From Ktedonobacter racemifer DSM 44963 (GTDB taxonomy: Bacteria > Chloroflexota > Ktedonobacteria > Ktedonobacterales > Ktedonobacteraceae), in NCBI RefSeq assembly GCF_000178855.1, contig NZ_ADVG01000002.1, positions 1,302,001 to 1,366,000 of the forward strand: a stretch of 64,000 bases of DNA. Reading direction: 5' to 3'. Positions 53,641-62,397 of the stretch are shown here, piece after piece. How positions within the stretch are numbered: the first letter of the stretch is position 1; each line of letters starts with the position of its first letter. The notes beneath the pieces were generated by a model. The model worked only from the letters and a program-made list of their open reading frames with translations. It was not told the DNA's origin and did no database searches. A program made the translations under genes and the position numbers.

Positions 53641-53694
53641 AGAAGATAGCAAAGGGCCCCACAGACGCGTCTGTGGGGCCCTTTGCTATCTTCT
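53641..53694. terminator. 27-bp-arm spacer-less perfect palindrome, bidirectional terminator
   Basis: AGAAGATAGCAAAGGGCCCC...ACG meets its inverse with no loop spacer. It fills almost the whole gap between the convergent methyltransferase and lepA genes. Confidence 0.9.
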
Positions 53695-53697
53695 GCG

Positions 53698-55509
53698 TTA
53701 TTCCTCGCCCAGAGAGAGGACCGCCATGAAGGCCTCCTGGGGAATCTCTACGCTTCCCACCATCTTCATGCGACGCTTGCCCTCTTTCTGCTTCTCCAGC
53801 AGTTTGCGCTTACGCGAAATGTCACCACCGTAACATTTCGCCAGCACGTCCTTACGCATGGCTTTGACCGTCTCGCGCGCGACGACGCGTGAGCCGATGG
53901 CTGCCTGAATGGGGACCTCAAACATCTGGCGTGGAATCAGGCTGCGCAACTTCTCGACCAGCGCTCTCCCTTGATAATACGCCTTCTCGCGATGCAAAAT
54001 GAGCGAGAGCGCATCCACAGCGACAGCATTGACCAGGATATCCAGCTTGATCAGGTCCGATGGCTGGTAGTCGGCATAGGCATAATCCAGCGAGGCATAG
54101 CCCTGCGTACGCGATTTCAGTTGGTCATAGAAGTCGATGATCAGCTCGGCCAGGGGCAGGTTGTAGGTCAGGAGCACGCGCTCGGCCTCAATATACTTAA
54201 GCTCTTTATACACACCGCGCTTGCTATTGACCAGATCCATAATAGTGCCAATGTAGCGCGAGGGCGTAAAAATAGAGACATCCATCCAGGGTTCTTCGAT
54301 CTGCTCGATGTCGCCAAACGAGGGCATATCGGATGGATTGTCGATCTCGATGACCTCGCCACCCGTCTTCATAACGCGGTAAGCCACGCTTGGGGCGGTC
54401 GCTAGAATATCCAGGTTATACTCGCGCTCCAGGCGCTCTTGAATGATCTCCATGTGCAACAGACCCAGAAAACCACAGCGAAAGCCAAAGCCCAGCGCAT
54501 TTGAGGTCTCAGGCTCGTACTGGAGCGCCGCGTCATTGATTTTCAGGCGATCCAGAGCCTCACGCAATAAAGGGTAGTCATTGCCTTCAACTGGATAGAT
54601 GCCCGCGAAGACCATGGATTTGACTGGCCGGTAGCCTGCCAGCGCCTCGATCTTGCCCGCGTAGGCCGGGAGGATGACCGTGTCGCCCACACGACAATCC
54701 GTCACCTTTTTAAAGCCGGTCGCGATATATCCAACCTCGCCCGTGGTCAGCTCGCCTGCGGAGGTCAGGCGCGGATGAAAGTAGCCAGCTTCGAGGATAT
54801 CGGTGTTGCTGCCGGTCGCCATCATCGTCACGCGCTCGTCGGTATGCAGCGCCCCATCTACGACGCGTACATAGGCGATCACGCCCTTGTAGGCATCATA
54901 ATGTGAGTCAAAGACCAGGGCGCGCAGCGGGGCTTCGGGATCACCCTTGGGACGCGGCACATGCTTAATGACCGCCTCCAGGATATCCTGCGTCCCGATG
55001 CCCTCTTTGGCCGAGGCCAGGATGCACTCTTCCTTGGGGATCCCAATAACATCCTCAACCTCTTGCATCACCTTCTCAGGTTCCGCACTGGGGAGGTCGA
55101 TCTTATTGATCACGGGAATAATGGCCAGGTCGGCCTCTAACGCGAGGTAGAGGTTCGCCAGCGTCTGGGCCTCGATGCCCTGGGTCGCGTCAATCACGAG
55201 CAGGGCGCCTTCACAGGCCGCCAGGCTACGCGAAACCTCGTAAGCGAAGTCAACGTGTCCAGGCGTGTCGATCAGATTCAGCTCGTACTCCTCGCCATCC
55301 TGCTGAGAGGTATAGCGCATACGCACGGCCTGGGCCTTAATCGTAATGCCCTTCTCGCGCTCCAGATCCATCTGGTCGAGCGTCTGCGCCATCAGCTCAC
55401 GCTTAGTCACGGTGCCCGTGAACTCTAGTAGGCGATCAGCAAGCGTGGACTTGCCATGATCGATATGCGCAATAATACAAAAATTGCGAATATGTGCTTG
55501 ATCGGTCAT
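53698..55509 (-). CDS. lepA: elongation factor 4 (LepA)
   Basis: 603 residues, the standard length. G domain motifs are AHIDHGKSTLADRLLE (G1), DTPGHVDF (G3) and NKIDLPSA (G4). Domains II and III lead to the EF4-specific C-terminal domain with LIPRQMFEVPIQAAIGSRVVARE and KRKLLEKQKEGKRRMK. It is a ribosomal back-translocase or biogenesis GTPase. Its ATG overlaps the mnmA stop codon (ATGA), so the two are translationally coupled. Confidence 0.97.
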   Translation of the reverse strand: MTDQAHIRNFCIIAHIDHGKSTLADRLLEFTGTVTKRELMAQTLDQMDLEREKGITIKAQAVRMRYTSQQDGEEYELNLIDTPGHVDFAYEVSRSLAACEGALLVIDATQGIEAQTLANLYLALEADLAIIPVINKIDLPSAEPEKVMQEVEDVIGIPKEECILASAKEGIGTQDILEAVIKHVPRPKGDPEAPLRALVFDSHYDAYKGVIAYVRVVDGALHTDERVTMMATGSNTDILEAGYFHPRLTSAGELTTGEVGYIATGFKKVTDCRVGDTVILPAYAGKIEALAGYRPVKSMVFAGIYPVEGNDYPLLREALDRLKINDAALQYEPETSNALGFGFRCGFLGLLHMEIIQERLEREYNLDILATAPSVAYRVMKTGGEVIEIDNPSDMPSFGDIEQIEEPWMDVSIFTPSRYIGTIMDLVNSKRGVYKELKYIEAERVLLTYNLPLAELIIDFYDQLKSRTQGYASLDYAYADYQPSDLIKLDILVNAVAVDALSLILHREKAYYQGRALVEKLRSLIPRQMFEVPIQAAIGSRVVARETVKAMRKDVLAKCYGGDISRKRKLLEKQKEGKRRMKMVGSVEIPQEAFMAVLSLGEE

Positions 55510-56681
55510 TCGATAATCCCTCCACCCAAGACCTCATCACCATCCTCGCCTCCGTAAAGCACGGCGGCCTGGCCTGGAGTGATTGCGCGCTGTGGGTGTA
55601 CAAGTTGTACTCGCGCCCGTTGCCCTTCAAGAGGCGTGACTAACGCGGGTTGTTCGGGGGCCTTATAGCGTACGCGTACCAGGGCCTCAAAAGGAGCCGT
55701 AGGCACGTCGCCAGTGGTGTAATGCATCTTGCCGATGGTAAACTCCTGCTGATCCAGAGCGGTGGCAGGACCTACAATCAGCGCGTTCTGGTCAGCGTCC
55801 AGCTTGAGCACATGCAATGGAGCAGGTGATGTCAAGCCCAACCCCTTGCGCTGACCGATAGTATAGTAAGCCAGGCCGCGATGGCGTCCCAGGAGCGTCC
55901 CCTGCTGATCATAGATGGGGCCCGGACGCGGTATCGTGATCAGTGGTTGCGCAGCTGTGGCGGTAGCGGTCACACCAGCGGGCACCAAGGCATCATCTTC
56001 CTGCTTGCTTGCCGCATAGCGATCAATAAAACCACGATAGTCATTCTGCGCCACAAAGCAGATCTCCTGGCTCTCAGCCTTGGTCGCAACGTTCATGCCA
56101 CGCTCGGCCGCCATGGCCCGCACCTGGGGCTTGGTATAGCCTCCCAGGGGGAAGCAGGCGTGACTAAGCTGGTGCTGGTTGAGCACATGCAACACATAGG
56201 ACTGATCTTTGTCGGGATCGAGGCCACGGCGCAGGCGACGCCTCCCCGTCTGGGGATGATCATCCACGCGCACATAGTGACCCGTCGCCAGGTAGTCGGC
56301 CTCCAGCGCCAGGGCCTTATTGAGCAATACTGTGAAACGAATATGCCGGTTACAGGTCAGGCACGGGTTGGGCGTCCGACCAGCAACATAATCTTCATAA
56401 AAGGAGTCAACAATGCGCTCTTTAAATTCCTGCTCGACATTCACCAGGTAAAAAGGAATATCCAGCATACGCGCGACGCGACGCGCGTCATCCACTGACT
56501 CCAGCGAACAACACTTGTTCTGTACCACGCGTTCAACGCCATCGTCCTCTGCCTCAATCACCCCTGGCTCTGACCAGAGGCGCAGCATCATACCGATGAC
56601 TTCATGTCCTTGTTCTTTCAGCAATGCAGCGGCGACCGAGCTATCTACGCCGCCGCTCATAGCGACGACTATCCGAGCCAT
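55506..56681 (-). CDS. mnmA: tRNA 2-thiouridine(34) synthase MnmA
   Basis: 391 residues. The PP-loop is VAMSGGVDSSVAAALL at the start. Catalytic Cys in NPCLTCNRHIRF and the second Cys in SQEICFVAQNDYRGF. The nucleotide-site DKDQSYVLHVL and the C-terminal beta-barrel are present. It adds sulfur to U34 of Lys, Glu and Gln tRNAs. An insertion of about 35 residues (SEPGVIEAEDDGVERVVQN region) follows the PP-loop and is seen in many Actinobacteria and Chloroflexota homologues. It is co-transcribed with lepA. Confidence 0.96.
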   Translation of the reverse strand: MARIVVAMSGGVDSSVAAALLKEQGHEVIGMMLRLWSEPGVIEAEDDGVERVVQNKCCSLESVDDARRVARMLDIPFYLVNVEQEFKERIVDSFYEDYVAGRTPNPCLTCNRHIRFTVLLNKALALEADYLATGHYVRVDDHPQTGRRRLRRGLDPDKDQSYVLHVLNQHQLSHACFPLGGYTKPQVRAMAAERGMNVATKAESQEICFVAQNDYRGFIDRYAASKQEDDALVPAGVTATATAAQPLITIPRPGPIYDQQGTLLGRHRGLAYYTIGQRKGLGLTSPAPLHVLKLDADQNALIVGPATALDQQEFTIGKMHYTTGDVPTAPFEALVRVRYKAPEQPALVTPLEGQRARVQLVHPQRAITPGQAAVLYGGEDGDEVLGGGIIE

Positions 56682-57158
56682 AATATAATACCCTGCCTAG
56701 TTGTAGTTGACTAACATGACGACCGCGGTCGCAGCAAGCGTAGAGAGTGGAACGAGATACGACCGATGATAGCAAAAAGACTAGCCAGATGGGGGGCTAG
56801 CCTATGATTCTGAGCAGGCATTGCCTGTTCTTGATTTCAATCCCTCAGTTCCAGTCCCTCAGACGAGTATACGCCTCTTCAGACCTTTACTGCCAACATC
56901 TAGGGTAGCATAGTAGAGACAAGTTGTCAAACAGCGCAAGGCCAGCGCAAGGCCATCCAATTCTCTTTCAAACCTTGCCTCGGCTCGCGCCTGCGGCGCG
57001 AGGAAGGAGAGACACATAGACTGGATGAATTCCCTTCGCCTGTCGATGATACATAGGGAAGGTTGCTGGCAACGCTGCTAAAGCACGCGTCTACATATGA
57101 TGCTACGAGAATGCCGTACCATTATATGTAGGCGCGTGCTTTAGCAGCGTCAGGCCTT
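56682..57158. other. 477-bp gap with palindromes only
   Basis: It contains the short GC-rich hairpin CTCGCGCC-TGC-GGCGCGAG (56984-57002) and one copy of the 80-bp palindromic repeat (57072-57150). No gene is supported. Confidence 0.6.
57072..57150. repeat. 80-bp palindromic repeat, copy 1 (diverged)
   Basis: Begins ACGCTGCTAAAGCACGCG, with the inverse at the right end. The inner arms have a few mismatches, unlike the copies at 62285 and 63812. It lies 8 bp from the PP2C stop codon. Confidence 0.9.
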
Positions 57159-58133
57159 CTAATAATTTCGGCTGATGACCAGGGCGCTAATGTCGTCTTG
57201 TTTGGCGCGAAGCACGCCCTGGTGCTCCTGGAGTGAGAACTCAAGCGCGTGCTGCACCAGTTTCTTCGCGGCGGTTGTACGCGCGGACGAGCGCATGATA
57301 GCCGCGATCTCGATATCAGTCAGGTTATCATGAACGCCATCGGTACAGAGCAAGGCGCGATCACCAGGCTCAAACGTCAGTTCAGCCAGGTGGACTACAG
57401 GTTCAACCTGGTCGCCCAGCGCTTGCGTGATTCCGTTACGGCGCTCAAAGTAGGCGCGCTCTAACTGGCTCAGTTGCGAGGCGTCACTCGCCTGGTCAAT
57501 ACGCCAGGCATCTTCAAGCGTCAGCATCTCACGTGCTACTAACAGCGAGAAGAATCCATCATCATCGGTTAATCGGTGAAAATCACCATTGGCCTTGAGC
57601 AGGTAGATACGACTGTCACCCACGTGCGCGCAGAGCAAACGACACTCAGAGCTACTCGGTTGATAGTCAATGGCGGCCAGGGCAATCGTGGTGCAGGGAC
57701 GCAGGGGCGTGCCATCTTCTTTTGTGCGGCGCGTGCTCTCCGCGCAGAGCCGGTGATGGGCTTGCAAGATAACATACTCTAAAAGCAACAGCAGATCAAT
57801 GTTTGAAGCGTCGTTCTCTTCATCGTTGGTCGAGACCTGGCGTACGGACAGTACTTTTTTCCAGTGAGAGCGAACTGTTTGTGAGGCCACAAGTGAACCA
57901 ATATACCCATCTTCGCCACCCACCCCATCAAAGACGGCGCCTAAGCTCGTCCGGGGCAGGGACAGGATACGGTCCTCATTTTGATCTGGGCGGGTCGCCT
58001 TCGCCAGCGAATACCGGGCAAAGGTCAGGGGTGGGGGAGTCTTGCGCGAACGCGGCGCGAGAGTCGGAGTCACAGTGACAGGAGAATGAACTCGACGAGA
58101 AAGGGATGCAGGTTTTTGCGCGTTTTTTAACAT
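57159..58133 (-). CDS. PP2C-family phosphatase, soluble
   Basis: 324 residues. PP2C metal motifs: ATRPDQNEDRIL, AVFDGVGGEDGYIG, CAHVGDSRIYLL, LLCTDGVHDNLTDIE and QDDISALVIS. The GVGG variant of the usual GMGG fits divergent PP2C proteins. There is no membrane span; about 45 basic N-terminal residues look disordered. It is probably a Ser/Thr phosphatase. It differs from the membrane PP2C at 32524-34917 and has no kinase partner in the window. ATG 58133 is followed upstream by a cloverleaf repeat. Confidence 0.85.
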   Translation of the reverse strand: MLKNAQKPASLSRRVHSPVTVTPTLAPRSRKTPPPLTFARYSLAKATRPDQNEDRILSLPRTSLGAVFDGVGGEDGYIGSLVASQTVRSHWKKVLSVRQVSTNDEENDASNIDLLLLLEYVILQAHHRLCAESTRRTKEDGTPLRPCTTIALAAIDYQPSSSECRLLCAHVGDSRIYLLKANGDFHRLTDDDGFFSLLVAREMLTLEDAWRIDQASDASQLSQLERAYFERRNGITQALGDQVEPVVHLAELTFEPGDRALLCTDGVHDNLTDIEIAAIMRSSARTTAAKKLVQHALEFSLQEHQGVLRAKQDDISALVISRNY

Positions 58134-58160
58134 AGCTTTTAGATTCCTTATTGCCTAATA

Positions 58161-58207
58161 GGAAACTTGAGCGCGGAGCGCTAGCCACGAAAGTGGCGTT
58201 AGTTTCC
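58161..58207. repeat. cloverleaf intergenic repeat, copy 5
   Basis: GGAAACT/AGTTTCC outer stem with hairpins AGCGC-GGA... and GCCAC-GAAA-GTGGC. It is the cleanest three-way form. Confidence 0.82.
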
Positions 58208-58297
58208 GCATAAAAAGATAGAGTAATAAACCAGGCCACAAATAAACATTTACTAGCAATTATAACCAGAGCGACCAGCAAAGAGCAAGAAGGGAAG

Positions 58298-58372
58298 GGT
58301 AAGGTAGTAAGGTGTATCAGGTGGCGAACTGGCGGAGCCAGTTCGCCACCTGATACACCTTACTACCTTACC
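58298..58372. repeat. perfect 36-bp-arm hairpin
   Basis: GGTAAGGTAGTAAGGTG... with apical ACTGGC-GGA-GCCAGT. It lies between divergent genes. The rest of 58208-58538 shows no gene. Confidence 0.93.
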
Positions 58373-58538
58373 TACTCGACTGATATCCTGGATTCGTGTA
58401 TAATGGCACCAATGCCAGCAACGTGCATCGAAGAACGCCATTATCATTGCTATTCTTCTATCAGATCTTCTACACAATGCTGTTGAGCAGAAGAGCATCT
58501 TTACACCATTTTGACCGAATGAAAGGCAGAGTACAATC

Positions 58539-58955
58539 ATGGCTAAGAAGTCAGCAACAGCGCGCAGAAGTGCTCAGCGCTCCAAAGCGACCCGCGCCAA
58601 AGGCTTTGAACTGGTCCAACCAGCCGTTGAGGAGCGCGAAGAGGAGAGGGCTCTCCTCGAGGTAGAAGAAGAAGAGATCGTCACTTCCGAACCTGAAATC
58701 GAGAACGCCGCTCCCAGCGTTGTCGAGGAAGAGGTAAGCACCCCGGTAACGGTCGCTCCCGAGCAGGGAAGTGCACGCGCACGGCTGGCAGCACGTCGCC
58801 AGACCAAAAATAGAAGCCAGCGCGCGGCCCCCCAGTTGATTACGGTTGAGCATTTTGCGTATGTGAAACGCGACCTGATTACCATTGGCATCCTTGCCAC
58901 CCTGCTCTTCGTGGTAATTATTGTGCTTTACTTTGCCTATGGCAGTGTGCTCTAG
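58539..58955 (+). CDS. C-terminally anchored membrane protein of unknown function
   Basis: 138 residues. Basic N-terminus (MAKKSATARRSAQRSK), an acidic Glu-rich middle (about 30-75), a second basic stretch, and one C-terminal membrane span (LITIGILATLLFVVIIVLYF, about 113-133). It is probably a cytoplasmic-facing, tail-anchored protein. The charged N-terminus could bind nucleic acid, but no family is recognised. AAAGGCAG lies upstream of ATG 58539. Confidence 0.7.
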   Translation: MAKKSATARRSAQRSKATRAKGFELVQPAVEEREEERALLEVEEEEIVTSEPEIENAAPSVVEEEVSTPVTVAPEQGSARARLAARRQTKNRSQRAAPQLITVEHFAYVKRDLITIGILATLLFVVIIVLYFAYGSVL

Positions 58956-58990
58956 TCTGCTCTAAAAATAACCAATCAAGCAATAAAAAA

Positions 58991-59044
58991 GAAAGACACT
59001 GACCGTCCTATCCTTAGAGACATGAAATACGGTCAGTGTCTTTC
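58991..59044. terminator. 16-bp-arm hairpin with 22-nt loop
   Basis: GAAAGACACTGACCGT pairs perfectly with ACGGTCAGTGTCTTTC. It lies between convergent genes with A-run before and T-run in the right arm, so it could serve both directions. Confidence 0.8.
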
Positions 59045-59074
59045 GCCAAAGAGAAAAAGGTTATGAAAGGGCTG

Positions 59075-59356
59075 CTAGTGTACCAGCGGGCTTGTGCCCA
59101 GACCTGAGGGGACACCGTGACGATAGGCGGCGGGAATAGTCACGCCCAGCACGCGCTGCATCGCCATAGTGTGACAGCAATCACCCCAATCATGGAAGAA
59201 GCGGCACGTGCAATCCCACGTCCCATTATCAAAAGTGGTGGTATGAACGTCGTTTTCGCCGTGGAAATTAGCTTCAAAACGGGTAAACTGAATGCGCTCC
59301 GGCTCCTCTGCGTAACGTTTGGCTTTGGCGATTTTATTGATCATGCTCGAGTTCAT
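59075..59356 (-). CDS. small SWIM zinc-finger protein
   Basis: About 93 residues from ATG 59356 (GGAG upstream); GTG 59365 and ATG 59344 are alternatives. The SWIM motif is WDCTCRFFHDWGDCCHTMA, i.e. CxC...CxH. A conserved preceding strand (FEANFHGENDVHTTTFDNG) is typical of SWIM proteins. SWIM domains bind DNA or proteins; here it stands alone without helicase or transposase partners. The function is unknown. Confidence 0.82.
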   Translation of the reverse strand: MNSSMINKIAKAKRYAEEPERIQFTRFEANFHGENDVHTTTFDNGTWDCTCRFFHDWGDCCHTMAMQRVLGVTIPAAYRHGVPSGLGTSPLVH

Positions 59357-59623
59357 GGTCTGCACTCTCCTTGAATTCTAAAAACCACTACCGTACCACA
59401 TACCGTTTATCACTTAGGCCTGTTTACGTCTCCTACACCCTTGTATTCAACGAAGTACAGTGCCGAACGCTCAAAAAAGAGATGCGGCCTCCTTTCTTTG
59501 CAGGACAAATACCGCTCAGGATCGAAGCAGAAGCGATCCTCCGAGCCAGGGCTCAAAATGCCAAAGGAGCAATGTAGGGATGTACCCGTCCACGTAAGAG
59601 CGACTATCCGGTTTTCAAGGTAT

Positions 59624-59843
59624 AAAAAAAACACCAGGGCGAAATGTCCCTAGTGCGTGTTGCTATGCATCGGTGTTCGTCTCGTCAGACGCCAGCAGCG
59701 TATATTTCAGCTGATAGTGTGGCGAAGTTGTTGAGACTGAACCCATAAGCATGTAGCCTCCCACTCGTACTCTCGAGTGTAAACGCCTGAGAAGCAGAAC
59801 ATTGCTTCTCGGCATGGATGCCTGATCAATAGTGTCTCGTGAT
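59624..59843 (-). ncRNA. candidate small RNA, about 220 nt
   Basis: On the minus strand a near-consensus promoter is followed by a series of hairpins: GGCATCCATGCC, GAGAAGCA...TGCTTCTC, CACTCG-AGAGTA-CGAGTG, CAGC...GCTG, CGTCT-GACG-AGACG. It ends with terminator CACTAGGG/CCCTGGTG plus eight T residues. No good reading frame is present. It does not match 6S, tmRNA, SRP or RNase P RNA signatures that I can recall. Confidence 0.65.
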
Positions 59844-59849
59844 GAAATG

Positions 59850-59878
59850 ATTATACCATAGAGAAAGTTGAAAGTCTA
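59850..59878 (-). promoter_or_regulatory. promoter TAGACT-N17-TATAAT of the small RNA
   Basis: The -10 TATAAT is at 59855-59850 and the -35 TAGACT at 59878-59873, with exactly 17 bp between. Confidence 0.75.
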
Positions 59879-60018
59879 CCCTTCTACATTTTCCCATGCA
59901 CTCATACATCTTCCCCACCCTCGCATATCCTCACACCGAAAATAACCGCATCCATAGCGTTTATGTATCAGTAAGATCACTGTTAGCTAATCCAATGTGC
60001 AACTTTCGGTCGTGACTC

Positions 60019-60096
60019 CTCGCGCCTGCGGCGCTCGCCAGGGTAAGAAGTGGTGGTGCGTGCTGGCAGCCTGCGGCTGCCAGCACGCACCACAAC
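60019..60096. repeat. GC-rich short hairpin plus 22-bp-arm long hairpin (inverted orientation)
   Basis: TCGCGCCTGCGGCGCTC at about 60020 precedes the hairpin 60050-60096 (one mismatch, loop TGC, apical GGCAGCC/GGCTGCC). Read on the minus strand, the order hairpin then GAGCGCCGCAGGCGCGA is the same as at 8347 and 47397. Confidence 0.8.
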
Positions 60097-60306
60097 CTGG
60101 GATTAGTGTGCGTGATGTTAGCTTACCCTGGGATCAGTGCACATGACATTGGCTTACCCGGAATCAGTGTGCACGGCATTAGCTTACTTGGGATTAGTGC
60201 ACATAACATTGGCTTACCCAGAATCAGTGTGCACGGCATTATTTTACCTGAGATTAGTGCACATGACGCTAGCTTAGCCAAAATTAGGTGCGCATAAGGT
60301 TAGCTA
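60096..60306 (+). repeat. seven tandem, about 30-bp repeats
   Basis: The unit is like GGATTAGTGCACATGACATT plus GGCTTACCC. Copies alternate between two versions (AGTGCACATGACATTGGC and AGTGTGCACGGCATTAGC), giving a 60-bp higher-order period. Because the unit is a multiple of three, a frame from GTG 60106 to 60297 encodes a decapeptide repeat (PGISAHDIGL type) but has no ribosome site. Confidence 0.85.
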
Positions 60307-60409
60307 TTTCACATTCAATGTATGGCTCCTCTCATAGCGCCTCTCATCAAGGTTGCGTACACTTCTTGCGAGTACAACTTACCTTTATCGCTACTACTTG
60401 GAGGTTGAT

Positions 60410-62281
60410 GTGACCACACGTAACCGAGCGTCCCTCTCCGCGCTCTTATTACTGATAACTGTCTTGCTGGGCGCCTTAGTAAGCGCCTGCACCGCTGATA
60501 ATAGTGGAGGCAACACCAGCACTACCAATACCAGCCCGGGTGGAGCGCCACGCAAGGCTCCCACGCGCAAGCCCGGTCCTCTAGCCAATCAACCGCTAGA
60601 GGCGCAAGCCGCGCTTCTTGGTTCGCCCTTGTCACCAGGGAGCCAGTTGACGCTGACCTTTAACCTGGCCTTTGACGATGATGCGCTGAATGCCTTCGTC
60701 ACTCAACTCTATACACCTGGCTCGGCAAGCTTCCACCAGTTTCTGACGCCCGAGCAGTTAGTCCAGCGCTTCGCGATGCCAGATGCCCAGACCAAACAGA
60801 TCCAGGCCTGGCTGACGCAACAGGGCTACACCCAGATCAGCACCGATCCCTTGCATAGCTCTATCAAGGCTCAGGCCACGGTCCAGACCATTCAGACCTC
60901 TCTGGGAACCCAGCTCTACACCTTCTCTCTTCTGAATCAACAATTCTACATGCAGAACAAAGATCCGCACCTTCCCAGCTCCATTGAATCCTATATTCAG
61001 ACCATTGCAGGCCTGAATAATCTCGCGCTTCCCGACATCAAACCGCCACGCCAGAGCACGCATATACAACAACTGGGCCAGGAGAGCGATTGCACCAAAT
61101 ATGGCGCGAAGCAAACTCTCACCCAGCAAAAGCTCGCGGCAGCCTATCAGGTTGATCAACTATACAAGAAAGATCTGCAAGGCCAGGGGACCACGATTGG
61201 CATCGCCGAGTTTGGCGATCCATATGACATCAATGATGTGCAGAATTATATCGCCTGCACAGGGCAGAGCATGCCTTCAATCCAGAATATCGATGTGGGC
61301 ACACCTCTTCCTCCCGGCACGGGCGAGGGCGAAGCCACAATGGATGTCGAGCTGATCGCCGGGCTGGCACCCAAAGCCAGTATTCTGGTCTATCAGACAC
61401 AGTTACAGGACGCCAATAACCCTATCTCGCAGGTCACCTCATTTGCACAGGGCATGCTCGATGTCTTTAATCGCGTGGCCAGTGATCATAAAGTCCAGGT
61501 GCTGAGCGTCAGCTATGGGCTGGGCGAGGAGATGTTTAGCACCAGTGATCAGATCGCGATCAATAACAGTCTGCGCAATCTCGCCGCCGAGGGCATCTCG
61601 GTCTTTATCAGTAGCGGCGATTGTGGCGCGTACAGCCTGCGTGCACGCTTTCCCCAGATCGCGGAGGTCTCTTTTCCCGGCAGTGCTCCCTATGCCATCT
61701 CTGTTGGTGGCACTTACTTACAGGTCGGTGATGATCTTCAGCGCTCCAGCGAAACCGTCTGGGGTGGCGATGATGGCACGCCCGTCTGCCAGAACTCCTG
61801 GGGTTCAGGTGGTGGCGTGAGTCAGAACTCCGCGTTTACGCGCCCGGGCTGGCAGGCCGGAGATGGCGTGACCACGTCCTATAATGGCACAACTCAGGGC
61901 GTCTTTGTACGCACCCTGCCACCTCAGACGCTTCAGGCCCCCAACGGCTTACGCCAGGTTCCCGATATCGCCGCGGCGGCCTATCCCAATATCAGCATCT
62001 ATTATGATAGCGCCTGGGTGCGCAGCGGTGGCACCAGCGCGGCAGCGCCCATCGCCGCCGCCGGAACAGCCCTGGTCGATCAAGGGCTTCGCCAGAGCGG
62101 AAAGAGCCCGCTTGGTGGTATCCCCGAGTTCTATCGCCTGGCTAACAAAGCAGGCAGCAACCAGCCCTATACCGACATCACCCAGGGCGATAACCTGTTC
62201 TATCCCGCCACCAAAGGCTGGGATTACACCACCGGCTGGGGTTCCCCCAATTTCGCCACCATCCTGAGCATGGAGAGCTGA
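60410..62281 (+). CDS. S53 family peptidase (sedolisin/kumamolisin-like), lipoprotein
   Basis: 623 residues from GTG 60410, selected because GGAGG at 60400-60404 is 5 bp upstream. The signal peptide has lipobox LVSAC (Cys near residue 26), then a Gly/Thr/Asn linker. The pro-kumamolisin activation domain is about 65-215. The catalytic domain has Glu and Asp in GEGEATMDVELIAGL and the Ser in SGGTSAAAPIAAAG. The calcium-site region is near the end (DYTTGWGSPN). It is a secreted acid-active serine-carboxyl protease, probably membrane-tethered at first. It is preceded by the tandem-repeat tract and followed by the 80-bp palindromic repeat. Confidence 0.93.
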   Translation: MTTRNRASLSALLLLITVLLGALVSACTADNSGGNTSTTNTSPGGAPRKAPTRKPGPLANQPLEAQAALLGSPLSPGSQLTLTFNLAFDDDALNAFVTQLYTPGSASFHQFLTPEQLVQRFAMPDAQTKQIQAWLTQQGYTQISTDPLHSSIKAQATVQTIQTSLGTQLYTFSLLNQQFYMQNKDPHLPSSIESYIQTIAGLNNLALPDIKPPRQSTHIQQLGQESDCTKYGAKQTLTQQKLAAAYQVDQLYKKDLQGQGTTIGIAEFGDPYDINDVQNYIACTGQSMPSIQNIDVGTPLPPGTGEGEATMDVELIAGLAPKASILVYQTQLQDANNPISQVTSFAQGMLDVFNRVASDHKVQVLSVSYGLGEEMFSTSDQIAINNSLRNLAAEGISVFISSGDCGAYSLRARFPQIAEVSFPGSAPYAISVGGTYLQVGDDLQRSSETVWGGDDGTPVCQNSWGSGGGVSQNSAFTRPGWQAGDGVTTSYNGTTQGVFVRTLPPQTLQAPNGLRQVPDIAAAAYPNISIYYDSAWVRSGGTSAAAPIAAAGTALVDQGLRQSGKSPLGGIPEFYRLANKAGSNQPYTDITQGDNLFYPATKGWDYTTGWGSPNFATILSMES

Positions 62282-62284
62282 CCA

Positions 62285-62363
62285 ACGCTGCTAAAGCACG
62301 CGTCTACATATCATGATACGGGAATTTTGCATCATGATATGTAGACGCGTGCTTTAGCAGCAT
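62285..62363. repeat. 80-bp palindromic repeat, copy 2
   Basis: ACGCTGCTAAAGCACGCG at the left; arms of about 33 bp with one internal mismatch. It starts 4 bp after the sedolisin stop. Nearly identical to copy 3. Confidence 0.93.
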
Positions 62364-62397
62364 CGTCCCACTCCACTCACCTGTCCCTCCCCCCAAT

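Larger units (their letters stand above)
59357..60409. other. 1-kb gap with a small RNA candidate, a hairpin and tandem repeats
   Basis: 59357-59623 shows no supported gene. 59624-59878 is a promoter-to-terminator unit on the minus strand. 60019-60096 holds the GC-rich motif plus a long hairpin, and 60096-60306 tandem 30-bp repeats leading to the sedolisin gene. Confidence 0.6.

Noticed and set aside
59624..59843. 6S RNA or tmRNA
   Set aside because: The ends do not pair into one long stem as in 6S, and there is no tmRNA acceptor arm or tag frame.
60096..60306. CRISPR array
   Set aside because: Repeats are directly contiguous with no unique spacers and no cas genes nearby; this is a simple tandem repeat.
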